The notes: generated by a model not told the origin, from the letters alone. A DNA stretch of 64,000 nucleotides from Anaerolineales bacterium (GCA_017985935.1 JAGNWT010000013.1:1-64000), one strand, 5' to 3'; positions 25,763-34,742 are shown, counted from the first letter of the stretch. Numbers and translations are program-made.

Positions 25763-25792
25763 AGTTTATCACGCAAGTGAAATCTTCGTCAA
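25763..25792 (-). promoter_or_regulatory. Promoter of the GNAT operon leader
   Basis: On the minus strand TTGACG (25792-25787) and TAAACT (25768-25763) are 18 bases apart. Transcription should start near 25756, about 40 bases before the leader ORF. The -35 matches consensus in five of six positions. Confidence 0.65.
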
Positions 25793-25877
25793 GGAGTTAA
25801 TAAAAATTTCAGGTTGAAATGTCAGACCAATTTAAAAAATTGTAAACAACTGCGCGGCACGCGGTTCTATTTGAAAT

Positions 25878-25912
25878 AAAAAGATCGGCGGTCCTGGACC
25901 GCCGATCTTTTT
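25878..25912 (-). terminator. Intrinsic terminator of the BMP-like lipoprotein gene
   Basis: GATCGGCGGTC (25883-25893) pairs with GACCGCCGATC (25897-25907), flanked by A5 and T5, so it can work in both directions. It lies 1 base after the stop of the lipoprotein gene. Confidence 0.9.
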
Positions 25913-25913
25913 A

Positions 25914-26939
25914 TTATGGAGTAGTCGGTAAAATTCGACCTGCCAGCAGATTATCCAGAGTTTCCTGCGCTAGACGAAGCCGCCCGGGGGTGAGCAGGCT
26001 TGGGTCCACATCTGCAAGCCCGAGCGGAGATTGAACGTTGATTCCACCCTGCCCGGCGATCAAGTTGGGCCAGGCGGTCTGGATCGCCTTGACCGTATCC
26101 GGGCGAATGGTCGCCACCCAACCGCCAGGGCGCGGTTCGGGCATCGAAGTCCCCATTAACAGCACACCCTGTGTGCCCACATAGGTCAGGAAGTCGGCAT
26201 CTGCCACAGACGGGTAGATGTAAAGTGCATCCACATCACGGTCGTTGATCAGCACATTGGCGTACCCGCCGTAGTTGCCGACCTTTTCATCGGCTGGGAT
26301 CTCGATGAATTGAGGGTAGCCATAAGTGGTTAAATAAAATGTGCGGCACGCTCCGCAGTAATACGTGCGCCCGTTAACGAAGGCGTTGTAGGCGCGTTGG
26401 GCTTCGCCGTTTCCCTGCGGGATGACCATGCCCGTGTGGTATTCCTCCACCAGCATCGCCAGGATGTAGCCTGCGAGGAAGGCAGGCAGTTCCACCTGCG
26501 AGTCGCCTGCCAGCACGCTCACGTTCGCGCCTGCGGTCAGCCCGGAGATGTTAACCGCAAGGAACTGCACACCCGGCGCGGCAGGTGCGAAAGAAGCAAT
26601 GCCGGGGTCGGGCGGCAAAACAATGACCACTTTCAAGGTCGGGTCTGCAACATCGGCGGCGGTCAGCGTGTTGCGCACTTGAAAACGAAAACCAGATTGC
26701 TGGGTAAGGTCGTAAACAGTTTTTTGATAAAGGTCTGAGGTCGCCTTGTCCATATCGACAGGCAGCACCAGGATCGCCAGCGGCGTGGAAGGGGTGGGGA
26801 TCAAAGTGGGCGGAGGGAGCGGTGTATGAGACGGCACCGCTGTGGGTCCGGGGATCTCGGTCGGCTCGCTGCCGCCACAGGCGGTCAAAATAACGACGAC
26901 CAACATGGCAAGGAGAAATTTTTTTACGCGCAAGTTCAT
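25914..26939 (-). CDS. BMP/periplasmic-binding-like lipoprotein
   Basis: A 341-residue lipoprotein: signal with lipobox ending Leu-Thr-Ala-Cys20, then a Pro/Thr-rich linker to about residue 52. The mature domain has features of the basic membrane protein (BMP) branch of type 1 binding proteins (QTLTAADV-like strand starts, VQFLAVNISG, FLAGYILAML, QRAYNAFVNG). It carries three or more Tyr/Cys-rich loops (RTYYCGACRTFYL). The ligand is unknown; BMP relatives bind nucleosides. TATAAT at 26963-26968 (minus) precedes the gene, which has SD GGAG. Confidence 0.75.
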   Translation of the reverse strand: MNLRVKKFLLAMLVVVILTACGGSEPTEIPGPTAVPSHTPLPPPTLIPTPSTPLAILVLPVDMDKATSDLYQKTVYDLTQQSGFRFQVRNTLTAADVADPTLKVVIVLPPDPGIASFAPAAPGVQFLAVNISGLTAGANVSVLAGDSQVELPAFLAGYILAMLVEEYHTGMVIPQGNGEAQRAYNAFVNGRTYYCGACRTFYLTTYGYPQFIEIPADEKVGNYGGYANVLINDRDVDALYIYPSVADADFLTYVGTQGVLLMGTSMPEPRPGGWVATIRPDTVKAIQTAWPNLIAGQGGINVQSPLGLADVDPSLLTPGRLRLAQETLDNLLAGRILPTTP

Positions 26940-26962
26940 GCTCCAGAAATAAGAATGGACGA

Positions 26963-26968
26963 ATTATA
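26963..26968 (-). promoter_or_regulatory. Probable -10 of the BMP-like lipoprotein gene
   Basis: TATAAT on the minus strand is 23 bases before the ATG at 26939. No convincing -35 is seen. Confidence 0.4.
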
Positions 26969-27001
26969 CTGCCTGATTTGGCCGGAAAATTTTGGGACAA
27001 C

Positions 27002-27037
27002 AAAAAACAGACGCACTGAAATGTGCGTCTGTTTTTT
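27002..27037. terminator. Intrinsic terminator downstream of hsp20
   Basis: CAGACGCAC (27008-27016) pairs with GTGCGTCTG (27023-27031), flanked by A6 and T6. It ends the minus-strand hsp20 transcript. Confidence 0.9.
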
Positions 27038-27048
27038 GTATGCGGTCT

Positions 27049-27432
27049 TTAATTAACCAAAACGTTGATGCGCTTCGGGCGGGCAGATTCAGCCTTTGGC
27101 AGATTCAGCGTCAGCACGCCGTCGGCGATCTTCGCCTCCACCTTGTCTGCCTGGATCTCGGTCGGCAGGCGCAGTGCGCGGCGGAAGGATCCGCTGGGAA
27201 GTTCGTTCAACAGGTAATCATTCTCCGCAGCCTGATATTCACCTTCAATGCTGACCACGTTCTCCAGCACCTGAATGTTCAGATCATCGGCTTTCAAGCC
27301 GGGCACAAGCGCCGAAAGCACATAGGAGTCATCCTGCTCGCTCACGCTCACACCCAGTGTGCGCTGCTGAGACTGTTCAAGCTGACGGCGGACCATACGA
27401 CGATACGGATAAGATTGGATATAGAGTGTCAT
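27049..27432 (-). CDS. Small heat shock protein, Hsp20/alpha-crystallin family
   Basis: An ATP-independent holdase of 127 residues. The alpha-crystallin domain runs from about residue 28 to 122, with SALVPGLKADDLNIQV, the conserved FRRALRLP and the GVLTLNLPKA motif. The C-terminal Ile-x-Val (INVLV) is the anchor that helps oligomers form. SD AAAGGAG precedes the ATG. I looked for a CIRCE element in its upstream region and saw none. Confidence 0.94.
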   Translation of the reverse strand: MTLYIQSYPYRRMVRRQLEQSQQRTLGVSVSEQDDSYVLSALVPGLKADDLNIQVLENVVSIEGEYQAAENDYLLNELPSGSFRRALRLPTEIQADKVEAKIADGVLTLNLPKAESARPKRINVLVN

Positions 27433-27601
27433 TTTCTTAATCTCCTTTTGTTTGTGTCAATGACGCAATATTAAGTCCGGAATATAAGAAAATGAATAAC
27501 AATTGATAAAATCCTTGTAAGAGATCACGGAACATTTCAGTCCGCGCGAGCGTCAGTGGTAGTATGAAACCGAATCCCTGCCATCAAAAGGAGATATAAA
27601 C

Positions 27602-28114
27602 ATGAGGCTTCATTGGTATCTGCTCGTAATTTTCGTTTTAATGACCGGCTGCGCCCCCGCCCCGGCACAATCATCCACCGAGGGTCTCCCCCCGCCGGCG
27701 GAAACTCAATCCGCGCCGACCGAAGCGGCGTCTGGCTCAGACCCAATCATTACTGGTGTTCCAATATTCGTGCCAACCCAAGGAGATAAACCGCAAATGG
27801 ATCCGATCGTCACCCTTCCCCCCGCGTCTGGCATTGATGCCATGATCGAATCGGCAACAAAGGACCTTGCCCAACGTTTGTCTGTGCAAGCCAGTGAGAT
27901 CGTAGTGGTGGATGCCAGAGACGTGGTTTGGGGTGATGGAAGTTTGGGCTGTCCCCAACCAGATATGATGTATGCTCAGGTGCTGACAGCCGGATATCTG
28001 GTCAAACTGAACCATGGCGGCCGCGACTTTGAATATCACTCCGGCATGGACGGGTCTTTGTTCTTCTGCAAAAACCCACAGCCGCCCGTGGAAGGCGCAC
28101 CAAGCAACACCTAG
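27602..28114 (+). CDS. Lipoprotein with a DGSLGCPQP-type C-terminal domain
   Basis: A 170-residue lipoprotein: signal with lipobox Met-Thr-Gly-Cys17, Pro/Thr-rich linker to about 80, then a conserved-looking domain (ATKDLAQRLSV, VVDARDVVWGDGSLGCPQP, YLVKLNHGGRDFEYHSG, FFCKN). The WGDGSLGCP block with Cys117 and the closing Cys resemble small extracytoplasmic domains that I have seen in Chloroflexota and Actinomycetota; no function is known to me. SD AAAAGGAGA precedes the ATG. Confidence 0.8.
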   Translation: MRLHWYLLVIFVLMTGCAPAPAQSSTEGLPPPAETQSAPTEAASGSDPIITGVPIFVPTQGDKPQMDPIVTLPPASGIDAMIESATKDLAQRLSVQASEIVVVDARDVVWGDGSLGCPQPDMMYAQVLTAGYLVKLNHGGRDFEYHSGMDGSLFFCKNPQPPVEGAPSNT

Positions 28115-28136
28115 GCAGTTTTAGTTTATAAAAATG

Positions 28137-28175
28137 AAACAGGCTGGCGGAAAATTCCGCCAGCCTGTTTTTTTT
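28137..28175. terminator. Bidirectional intrinsic terminator
   Basis: AAACAGGCTGGCGGAA (28137-28152) pairs with TTCCGCCAGCCTGTTT (28155-28170), followed by T. It separates the lipoprotein gene from the convergent subtilase gene. Confidence 0.92.
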
Positions 28176-28212
28176 ACCGGTAAATCGAACTACTTATAAA
28201 ACGAGCTACTTA

Positions 28213-31182
28213 TTAAGGATTGACAGAGATGATGGTGCGAGCCGGGAGACCGGGGAAGCCGCTGTAGTCGACAGACCCGAGGTACTTGGTACCAGCGGTC
28301 AAACCACTAAAGGTGAGTCCGATCGTGCCGGTTGTTCCAACTGTCGCGGAGGCGGGAGCGGAAACCGTCATATTGCCAGACGATGTACCGGTCAGCACCC
28401 AGGCGTACGCGGTGAAGGTGGAGGGATTCGAGGTTCCGAAGCCGTCAATTCCGATGGTGTAATCGCCCGGAGTCGGGTTTACCAAATTGACAATTTCGTC
28501 AGAGGTTCCACCTGCGCTCGAACCCACCAAAGATCCATTACCGTCAAAGACGTAGAGGTCAAGGTCACTGCCGGCAGTGGTCTCAGAGTCAAAGATTCTG
28601 AAACGGGCATAGGTAGAGCCAGCGGGGACGTTGACCGAGTAGGTCAGGAATTCGCCGGTGTTGATGCTGTCGCTGAAGGTGGACGGGGCAACCAGGCCGT
28701 TGGCAGAGGCTGTGAACGGACCAGTGTAGCCGAAGGACACGGTATAGGAGCCGGAAGCATCAGCAGGGGCAGACATTGCCACAGGGCGGATGACGACAGG
28801 GATGCGCACAACATGACCCTTGTTACCCTTCCAAGTGATGTAACCACCGGTGTAGGTACCGAGAGGAGCGCCGTTGGTTGTGAAGGTAACGGTGTAGGTC
28901 TTGGAAGCGTTCTTGTTGATGGTGAAGGAGCTCACGCTGGGGGTGACAGTAAAGCCAGCCAAGCCGGTGTAGGAGAAGGTGTACTTCTCTTTTTCACCAA
29001 CGTTCTTCACAGTGCGGGTAACGGTCTGCGTGCCAGCCATCTGACCGATCGAGATGGAAGGAACGTTCAGGTCGCTCGGGTCGAGGGAGTAACCAGCGCC
29101 GGCAAGAGCACTGCAGTAAGACGGGTTTACGCCATTTGTAGCACCGCACAGGAAAGCGAGCCAGTCATTGAAGTTTGAGTCATAGACCAAACCGGGGTTG
29201 GCAGCGCTGTTGGGGCGGACATGTCCGGCGCCCTGGCTGAAGATCACAGAAGGATCGGTGGCCGGGCCGTCAAGAACATCGTAGCCGGTGGTCATCAAAG
29301 CGGACTTGATCATCATCGGCGACCAGTTGGGGTGCAGGTCCTTCAAGAGAGCAGCGAGACCGGCAACATGCGGCGAAGACATGGAAGTACCGCTCATCAT
29401 GTTGAAGCTGTAACCACCAACGGAGGGTGAAACAGAAGCCAGAATGTCCTGTCCGGGGGCGATCAAGTCAGGCTTGAGCAGGTCGCCGCCGCCGGCAATG
29501 ATCGGACCGCGGGATGAGAAGGAAGCGGTGAACGGAGCGGGGGTGTTGTAATCAACAACAGCCGCATTGATCGTGGCCGTGGCGCCGGGGGTGGCGGCAT
29601 AGGCTTTGATCGCAGCGCGGTCGGTGTTCTGCAGGTGAACGGTCGGCACGTAGTGGAGGTCGGTGTTCAAAGAGTTGGGGCTGGTATTGACAAGGATCAT
29701 ACCGAGACCGCCAGCTTCCTGAACAGCGAGACTCTTATCCACACGGGCATTGGTGCCGCGATCGCAAAGAACGATCTTGCCGGCAACCAAGGCAGGGTCA
29801 AGGGCGGGAACGCCGCCATTGGTCGCGGTGGAGAAGCACAGGCGAACCGCAGTGGCGCTTGCGCCAACGGCGCCAGCAGCCTGAGCGTCAATGAACGGAG
29901 CGGTGATCGCAGTCTGCGCGAGGGAGGCGCCGAAATAGGTGACGGCGTTAATGGTCGCGGAACCGGAGGTGCTGCGGTTGTGTGTGCCAGCCGCAACGGT
30001 GGTGATCCACGGGCTGGGGTGAGCAACGGTGCTCGCGGTGGGACCACTGTTACCAGCAGAAGCCGCAACGAACACGCCGGCATCAGCCGCGTTCAAGAAT
30101 GCAATTTCGGCCGGGTCGAGGAAATTGGAAGTCGAACCGCTGATGGAGTAGTTGATCACGTCCACGCCATCCGCAACAGCCTGATCGATGGCGGCTACGA
30201 GGTCAGCGGTAAAGCCGCTGGCGGTGGAGGCATCCTGGGTTGACCACAGAGCCTTGTAAACTGAAATATAAGCGCGGGGAGCAACGCCGCTGATATCGCC
30301 AAACGCGGCGGCAGGTCCGGTGGTCTGAACACCATGGTTACCACCAGCGGTGGAAGCGGTGTGGGTACCATGAGCGTTGTAGTCACGAGCGGAGAGATAT
30401 TCCCACGGGCGTGTGGCAGCAATACCAGCATCGCCACCGAAGGAGGAATTGAAGTATTGAGCGCTGATCAACTTGTTGTTACAACCAACGCCATCGAGCG
30501 AGCAGGAAACAACCCAACCACGGGGCAGTTTGTATTCGCGTTCGATGTCTTCGCCGGTTTCATGAGTCCACTCGTTGGTGTCTTCATTGTACTTATCGGC
30601 AAAGCTCAAGCTTTCCGGCCAAACGCCGGAGTCAATGATACCGATCACGACGCCCTGACCAGCCTCATCAGAACCGCCAAGTTGGCTCCAGATGCCTTTC
30701 TTGGCATCGAGTCCCAGGAAGTTGGGGGTGGAGGATGTATCAATGCTGTACATGGTGTCGGGGGTGACTTGCATAACGCCGTCAACCTTGAGCAGTTTGT
30801 TCGCCTGCTGAACGGTCAACTCGGCGGCAAAGCCGTTGAAGGTGTAGCCGTAGTCATACAGCTTCTCACCACCGGCTTGCTGCAAAGCTTCATCATGTTC
30901 GCCTTCGAGGTGTTCAACATATTCCTGAACATCGGGGTTGTTGCTATCAAGCTTCTCGCCATCATTCGGCTTTGTCTTTGCCAAACCCTGAATATCGCCT
31001 TCATAAGCGACGGCGGGAGCGTGAATCATTTGAACGATATAGACGCCATTGGCGCTTTCTTGCACTTCCTGCTGATCATCGTCCTGGTCAAAGTTGGGTT
31101 GAGCAGCGACGGGGCCCACAGACGAAAACGCCACAGCAAGCACGAGCATCAGCGAAAGCAGGCTAAAAAATTTTCGATACAT
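28213..31182 (-). CDS. Secreted subtilisin-like serine protease (S8)
   Basis: The ATG at 31182 has GAGGAGAG upstream. The 989-residue protein has a signal peptide (to about residue 27), an I9-type propeptide (about 45-148), and the S8 domain with Asp184 (IIDSGVW), His271 (NAHGTHTAST) and Ser600 (SGTSMSSPHVAG). A protease-associated domain is inserted before the Ser part. A fibronectin-like domain (TVTRTVKNVGE) and a prepeptidase C-terminal-like domain (DLDLYVFDGNG) follow. It resembles large plant/actinobacterial subtilases and would digest extracellular protein. Confidence 0.95.
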   Translation of the reverse strand: MYRKFFSLLSLMLVLAVAFSSVGPVAAQPNFDQDDDQQEVQESANGVYIVQMIHAPAVAYEGDIQGLAKTKPNDGEKLDSNNPDVQEYVEHLEGEHDEALQQAGGEKLYDYGYTFNGFAAELTVQQANKLLKVDGVMQVTPDTMYSIDTSSTPNFLGLDAKKGIWSQLGGSDEAGQGVVIGIIDSGVWPESLSFADKYNEDTNEWTHETGEDIEREYKLPRGWVVSCSLDGVGCNNKLISAQYFNSSFGGDAGIAATRPWEYLSARDYNAHGTHTASTAGGNHGVQTTGPAAAFGDISGVAPRAYISVYKALWSTQDASTASGFTADLVAAIDQAVADGVDVINYSISGSTSNFLDPAEIAFLNAADAGVFVAASAGNSGPTASTVAHPSPWITTVAAGTHNRSTSGSATINAVTYFGASLAQTAITAPFIDAQAAGAVGASATAVRLCFSTATNGGVPALDPALVAGKIVLCDRGTNARVDKSLAVQEAGGLGMILVNTSPNSLNTDLHYVPTVHLQNTDRAAIKAYAATPGATATINAAVVDYNTPAPFTASFSSRGPIIAGGGDLLKPDLIAPGQDILASVSPSVGGYSFNMMSGTSMSSPHVAGLAALLKDLHPNWSPMMIKSALMTTGYDVLDGPATDPSVIFSQGAGHVRPNSAANPGLVYDSNFNDWLAFLCGATNGVNPSYCSALAGAGYSLDPSDLNVPSISIGQMAGTQTVTRTVKNVGEKEKYTFSYTGLAGFTVTPSVSSFTINKNASKTYTVTFTTNGAPLGTYTGGYITWKGNKGHVVRIPVVIRPVAMSAPADASGSYTVSFGYTGPFTASANGLVAPSTFSDSINTGEFLTYSVNVPAGSTYARFRIFDSETTAGSDLDLYVFDGNGSLVGSSAGGTSDEIVNLVNPTPGDYTIGIDGFGTSNPSTFTAYAWVLTGTSSGNMTVSAPASATVGTTGTIGLTFSGLTAGTKYLGSVDYSGFPGLPARTIISVNP

Positions 31183-31430
31183 TGGTTCTCTCCTCATGAG
31201 TTTTGTATGTACGAACAGGCAATTCAAAAAGCAAGTACTGTATTCGAGAAATCTGCCTCCTGTATGTTTGATTTAGCTGCTAAGTATTTGATTTACGTAC
31301 CAATAATTTTCCCTTACAAAAATGAAAGCCGCGTTATTATCCTTCAAGACTCGAGGAATCACAAGTAATTTCGTCAATCTTGTCCGATTATTCACAATAT
31401 AAAAGCACAGGAGTCCCAAATCAACCTGTG

Positions 31431-31436
31431 TATAAT
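31431..31436 (+). promoter_or_regulatory. -10 element giving a leaderless M23 mRNA
   Basis: TATAAT is 7 bases before the ATG at 31444. There is no SD. Confidence 0.55.
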
Positions 31437-31443
31437 CCACCAA

Positions 31444-32136
31444 ATGTTCAAAAAAATAGTTCTATTTTCGCTGGCGGCCATGGTAGCTGCCGCAGCCTTC
31501 TACTACTTAGCGTATATGCGCGGGTCTGCCCGAAGCATGCAAACTTTCGCTTTTCTACGGGATCCTTCTTCACGACCTGATCTCATGATGAAATCCGGGA
31601 CGCGCTGCGGCGATGCCCCATTCATCTTCCCAACTGACGGAGTGATCGGATTTATTTGGGACGATTCGTTCCGCCCCGGTCACCGCCACTCCGGACTGGA
31701 TATTTTCTCAGGGACGGAAGCAGGCGTCACACCGATCGTCGCTGCGTACCCGGGCTATCTCACCCGCAAAGCAGATTGGATCTCCACGGTCATCATCCGC
31801 GTGCCCGATGACCCGCAAAAACCCGGCCGGCAGATCTGGGTCTATTACACCCACATGGCAGACCCTAACGGCAACTCCTTTGTTTCAGATCAATTTCCGG
31901 CGGGCACAAATGAAGTTTATGTGGAAGCGGGAACACTCCTTGGCTATCAGGGAAATTATTCCGGCAACCCGGCAAACCCGGTCGGCGTACACCTGCATAT
32001 TTCGATCGTCGAGGATGATGGGTTTGGCAACTTCAAGAACGAGCTTGAGATCAACAACACTTACGATCCATCACCCTACTTTGGACTGCCATTGAACGCC
32101 AACGAAAATTCTGATACGATACCCGTCTGTCAGTAG
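31444..32136 (+). CDS. Membrane-anchored M23 (LytM-type) metallopeptidase
   Basis: A 230-residue protein with one N-terminal membrane segment (about 5-24). The M23 zinc site is seen as His82-x3-Asp86 (HSGLDIF) and His183-Leu-His185 (HLHISIV). The domain lacks a long coiled coil. It probably cuts peptidoglycan peptide bridges or acts as a cell-wall regulator. It is monocistronic by appearance and predicted leaderless. Confidence 0.88.
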   Translation: MFKKIVLFSLAAMVAAAAFYYLAYMRGSARSMQTFAFLRDPSSRPDLMMKSGTRCGDAPFIFPTDGVIGFIWDDSFRPGHRHSGLDIFSGTEAGVTPIVAAYPGYLTRKADWISTVIIRVPDDPQKPGRQIWVYYTHMADPNGNSFVSDQFPAGTNEVYVEAGTLLGYQGNYSGNPANPVGVHLHISIVEDDGFGNFKNELEINNTYDPSPYFGLPLNANENSDTIPVCQ

Positions 32137-32166
32137 CATTGTTTTATTGATACGCCGGAGGCGACC

Positions 32167-32634
32167 ATGAAAGAACTGCTTGAATATCGAGAGAAGCTGA
32201 TCAAGAGACTGAGAGAAGCGGCGCAGGAGTTCCGTCAGGCTTGCGAATCAGCTGACAGGTTGAAAAGACCCGCGGGTGAATGGACAGCGCACCAGCTCGC
32301 TTCGCACACACGCGATGTTGAAAAACTCGTCTATGGCGAGCGCATCCGCCGCACCATCCAGGAAGAGAATCCCGAGTTCAAGAACTTCGATGCAGATAGC
32401 TGGATGGCCGAGCATTACTCTTCGCAAGAACCGCTCGAGGCGATCTTGACCGATTTCACTTCCAACGTGGGGACATTGTGCGACATGCTGGAGAAGCTGC
32501 CGCGTGAAGCGTGGTCGCGCGTTGGCAGGCATGAGATCATGGGCGGCGGTCTCACCATGCAGATCTGGGTGGAACGCAGCCTGGCGCACATCGAAGAACA
32601 TTTACGAACCGTGAAAACGGTTGAAAACCAGTGA
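32167..32634 (+). CDS. DinB-superfamily four-helix protein
   Basis: A 155-residue all-helical protein. The DinB/YfiT-type metal-ligand pattern is seen as WTAHQLASHTRD (about 41-52) and AHIEEHL near the C-terminus. Members include thiol-dependent transferases and proteins of unknown role, so the exact job is not known. SD GGAGG precedes the ATG, 30 bases after the M23 gene, suggesting shared transcription. Confidence 0.82.
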   Translation: MKELLEYREKLIKRLREAAQEFRQACESADRLKRPAGEWTAHQLASHTRDVEKLVYGERIRRTIQEENPEFKNFDADSWMAEHYSSQEPLEAILTDFTSNVGTLCDMLEKLPREAWSRVGRHEIMGGGLTMQIWVERSLAHIEEHLRTVKTVENQ

Positions 32635-32663
32635 AATACGCTCTTTATTTGTATATTTCGAGG

Positions 32664-32669
32664 TAAAAT
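32664..32669 (+). promoter_or_regulatory. -10 element giving a leaderless regulator mRNA
   Basis: TAAAAT is 7 bases before the ATG at 32677. No SD is present. Confidence 0.55.
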
Positions 32670-32676
32670 ATCTATT

Positions 32677-33336
32677 ATGAAAAAGCAAAGAATTATCCTT
32701 GTTGACGATCACGAAGTGGTGCGCCTCGGTTTGAAATCCCTGTTGGAACGTCATCCACAGTTTGAGGTGGCCGGTGAAGCGGCTTCGGCGCGTGAAGCGC
32801 TTGACCAGGTGGCTTCCCTGAAACCTGATGTTGTCGTAATGGATATTCGCCTGCCGGGCACATCGGGCATCGAAGCCTGCGAGCAGATCGTAACCCAATA
32901 CCCGAACACAAAAGTCATCATGCTCACCTCCTACGCCGAAGATGAAATGCTGTTCTCAGCTATTCGCGCGGGAGCTTCGGGTTACATCCTCAAGCAGATC
33001 GGGAGCGATGACCTGGTGAAAGCCATTGAATCTGTGGGACGCGGAGAGGCCCTGCTTGACCCCGCTGTGACCCAGCGTGTTTTCCAGGAAGTACGGCGCG
33101 CGGTCAAAGAGGAAGAGGCTTCTGCCTTTGCCCACCTCAGCCAACAGGAAAAGCATGTGTTGTTGCTGGTCTCAGAAGGCAAGACCAACCGCGAGATCGC
33201 CAAGAATTTATTCCTCGGCGAAGGCACGGTCCGCAATTATGTTTCGAGCATTCTCTCGAAACTGAGCGTCAACAACCGCGCGGAAGCCGCCGCCTATGCT
33301 GTTGAACACAGCCTGAGAGAATATATTTCACTCTAA
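32677..33336 (+). CDS. NarL/FixJ-type response regulator (DevR-like)
   Basis: A 219-residue two-domain regulator. The receiver domain has the acidic pair Asp10/Asp11, phosphoacceptor Asp56 (VVMDIRLPG), switch Thr84 and Lys106. The LuxR-type helix-turn-helix is at about 155-210 ([29 protein letters not shown]). The overall layout recalls DevR/DosR. No histidine kinase is next to it, so its partner is unknown. It ends in a strong terminator. Confidence 0.93.
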   Translation: MKKQRIILVDDHEVVRLGLKSLLERHPQFEVAGEAASAREALDQVASLKPDVVVMDIRLPGTSGIEACEQIVTQYPNTKVIMLTSYAEDEMLFSAIRAGASGYILKQIGSDDLVKAIESVGRGEALLDPAVTQRVFQEVRRAVKEEEASAFAHLSQQEKHVLLLVSEGKTNREIAKNLFLGEGTVRNYVSSILSKLSVNNRAEAAAYAVEHSLREYISL

Positions 33337-33353
33337 TTTTTTCAGCCCCTACT

Positions 33354-33395
33354 CGGAGACACAGTAACCGTAAAACGTGTCTCCGATTTTTATTT
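33354..33395 (+). terminator. Intrinsic terminator of the response regulator gene
   Basis: CGGAGACAC (33354-33362) pairs with GTGTCTCCG (33377-33385), followed by ATTTTTATTT. Confidence 0.9.
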
Positions 33396-33406
33396 AACGA
33401 GAGCCC

Positions 33407-33973
33407 ATGTTCCCATTCATATCGCTGACCGATGGTGTTATCACCCTGCGCGCGTTCCACTTTGGTGAAGAGAAAGCCCTGCATCAGGCAGTGCGCGAAT
33501 CCCTGCCTGAGCTTGAACCGTGGATGTCGTGGGCGAACGATCAGTACACCGTTGAAACCGCGCTCAACTTCATCGCCCTCACCCGCAACTACTGGTCGAA
33601 TGGGTCCATGTACGCCTTCGCGGTCGTAGATGCGCAGACAGATGAGTTCGTGGGCGGATGCAGTTTGAGTCACATTCACCCCGTGTATCACTTTTGCAAT
33701 CTCGGTTACTGGATTCGCACTTCACAACGCGGGCGTGGATTGGCCGTCCGTGCCGCGAGGTTATCGGCCCGCTTCGCTTTTGAAAAGGTCAGCTTGATCC
33801 GCGCCGAGATCGTGGTCTCGGTCGGGAATGAAGCCAGCCGGCGGGTGGCCGAAAAAGCCGGAGCGCATTACGAAGGGATCCTGCTCAACAGAATGGTGAT
33901 CGGCAAGGACATTCATGATGCGCACATGTATTCGCTTCTTCCCTCTGACTTTGAACTGACAGCGCGACTATAA
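33407..33973 (+). CDS. GNAT acetyltransferase, RimJ/RimL-like
   Basis: A 188-residue GNAT. The acetyl-CoA loop is TSQRGRGLAVRAARL and the C-terminal part has VSVGNEASRRVAEKAGA. It is not part of the five-gene GNAT operon and is more like ribosomal-protein N-acetyltransferases than those are. It starts 12 bases after a terminator, so its promoter must overlap the terminator U run, or it depends on read-through. Target unknown. Confidence 0.88.
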   Translation: MFPFISLTDGVITLRAFHFGEEKALHQAVRESLPELEPWMSWANDQYTVETALNFIALTRNYWSNGSMYAFAVVDAQTDEFVGGCSLSHIHPVYHFCNLGYWIRTSQRGRGLAVRAARLSARFAFEKVSLIRAEIVVSVGNEASRRVAEKAGAHYEGILLNRMVIGKDIHDAHMYSLLPSDFELTARL

Positions 33974-33974
33974 T
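33969..33974 (+). promoter_or_regulatory. Probable -10 of the lipoprotein gene
   Basis: TATAAT overlaps the stop of the GNAT gene and is 48 bases before the ATG at 34023. Confidence 0.4.
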
Positions 33975-34022
33975 TACTCCACGCTCGAACTTTTTGCACA
34001 CACCTTCCATGCAGGAGACCTC

Positions 34023-34742
34023 ATGAAAAAAATATTCCTACTCGCGCTTACTTTGATCCTCACCGCCTGCGCCGCCACATCGCCCGGCACATCCTCCTCC
34101 GCTGCGGTCGTGGAATATCCCATCTGCGAACACGCGGATTTCAAAAAATGCGAGATCCCTCCAGAGGACCTTTTCAACGGGAATTATTTCCGCTGGTTCC
34201 AAACTCAGGCACAGCCTTTCGCTGAAAGTGAATTGGATGAGCGTCCCTGGGTGATCTCCATCCTTGGAGAGTTAATGCCCGACCCGGCTGTCCCGCGTGT
34301 GAAGGGAACGGTCACCGCCCACCGCGATATCACAGCCGGCTTCACCGAGCATGAAGGGCTGACATACAAGGTCATCCCTTTTGAATTTCCAGACCCAAGC
34401 GACCCCACCAACCCTGAGAAAAACGTGCAAGTCATCGGCTTGAATCTTTTGCACGAGATCAAAAAGAACGGCGAGATCGGCGATATGCTTTCAGACCGGC
34501 TCATCCTGAAAGAGAACGATCAATGGCTCAACGTGATGAGCATTGCCCCGATCATCACCGGCTACTACTTCCCGACCACCCAAACTTCCATTCCCCTGGT
34601 GGAGCGGACATGGAAGGAACTCGGCGAGGAAAAACTGGCGGATATTTTTGAACGGGTGAAAAATGGCGACATCACCGCGCTCAGAGAATTGAATGGATTA
34701 CCTGTTCAGATCAATGTCAACGACAGCAGGTTTTACAGATAA
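34023..34742 (+). CDS. Lipoprotein of unknown function
   Basis: A 239-residue lipoprotein with lipobox Leu-Thr-Ala-Cys16 and a short Ser/Thr linker. Two Cys close to the start of the mature domain (ICEHADFKKCEI) may form a disulphide. The rest is hydrophilic with no repeats or recognised motifs. SD AGGAG precedes the ATG. I cannot assign a function. Confidence 0.75.
   Translation: MKKIFLLALTLILTACAATSPGTSSSAAVVEYPICEHADFKKCEIPPEDLFNGNYFRWFQTQAQPFAESELDERPWVISILGELMPDPAVPRVKGTVTAHRDITAGFTEHEGLTYKVIPFEFPDPSDPTNPEKNVQVIGLNLLHEIKKNGEIGDMLSDRLILKENDQWLNVMSIAPIITGYYFPTTQTSIPLVERTWKELGEEKLADIFERVKNGDITALRELNGLPVQINVNDSRFYR

Noticed and set aside
27433-27601. CIRCE heat-shock operator before hsp20
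   Set aside because: No TTAGCACTC-type inverted repeat was found in the upstream region.
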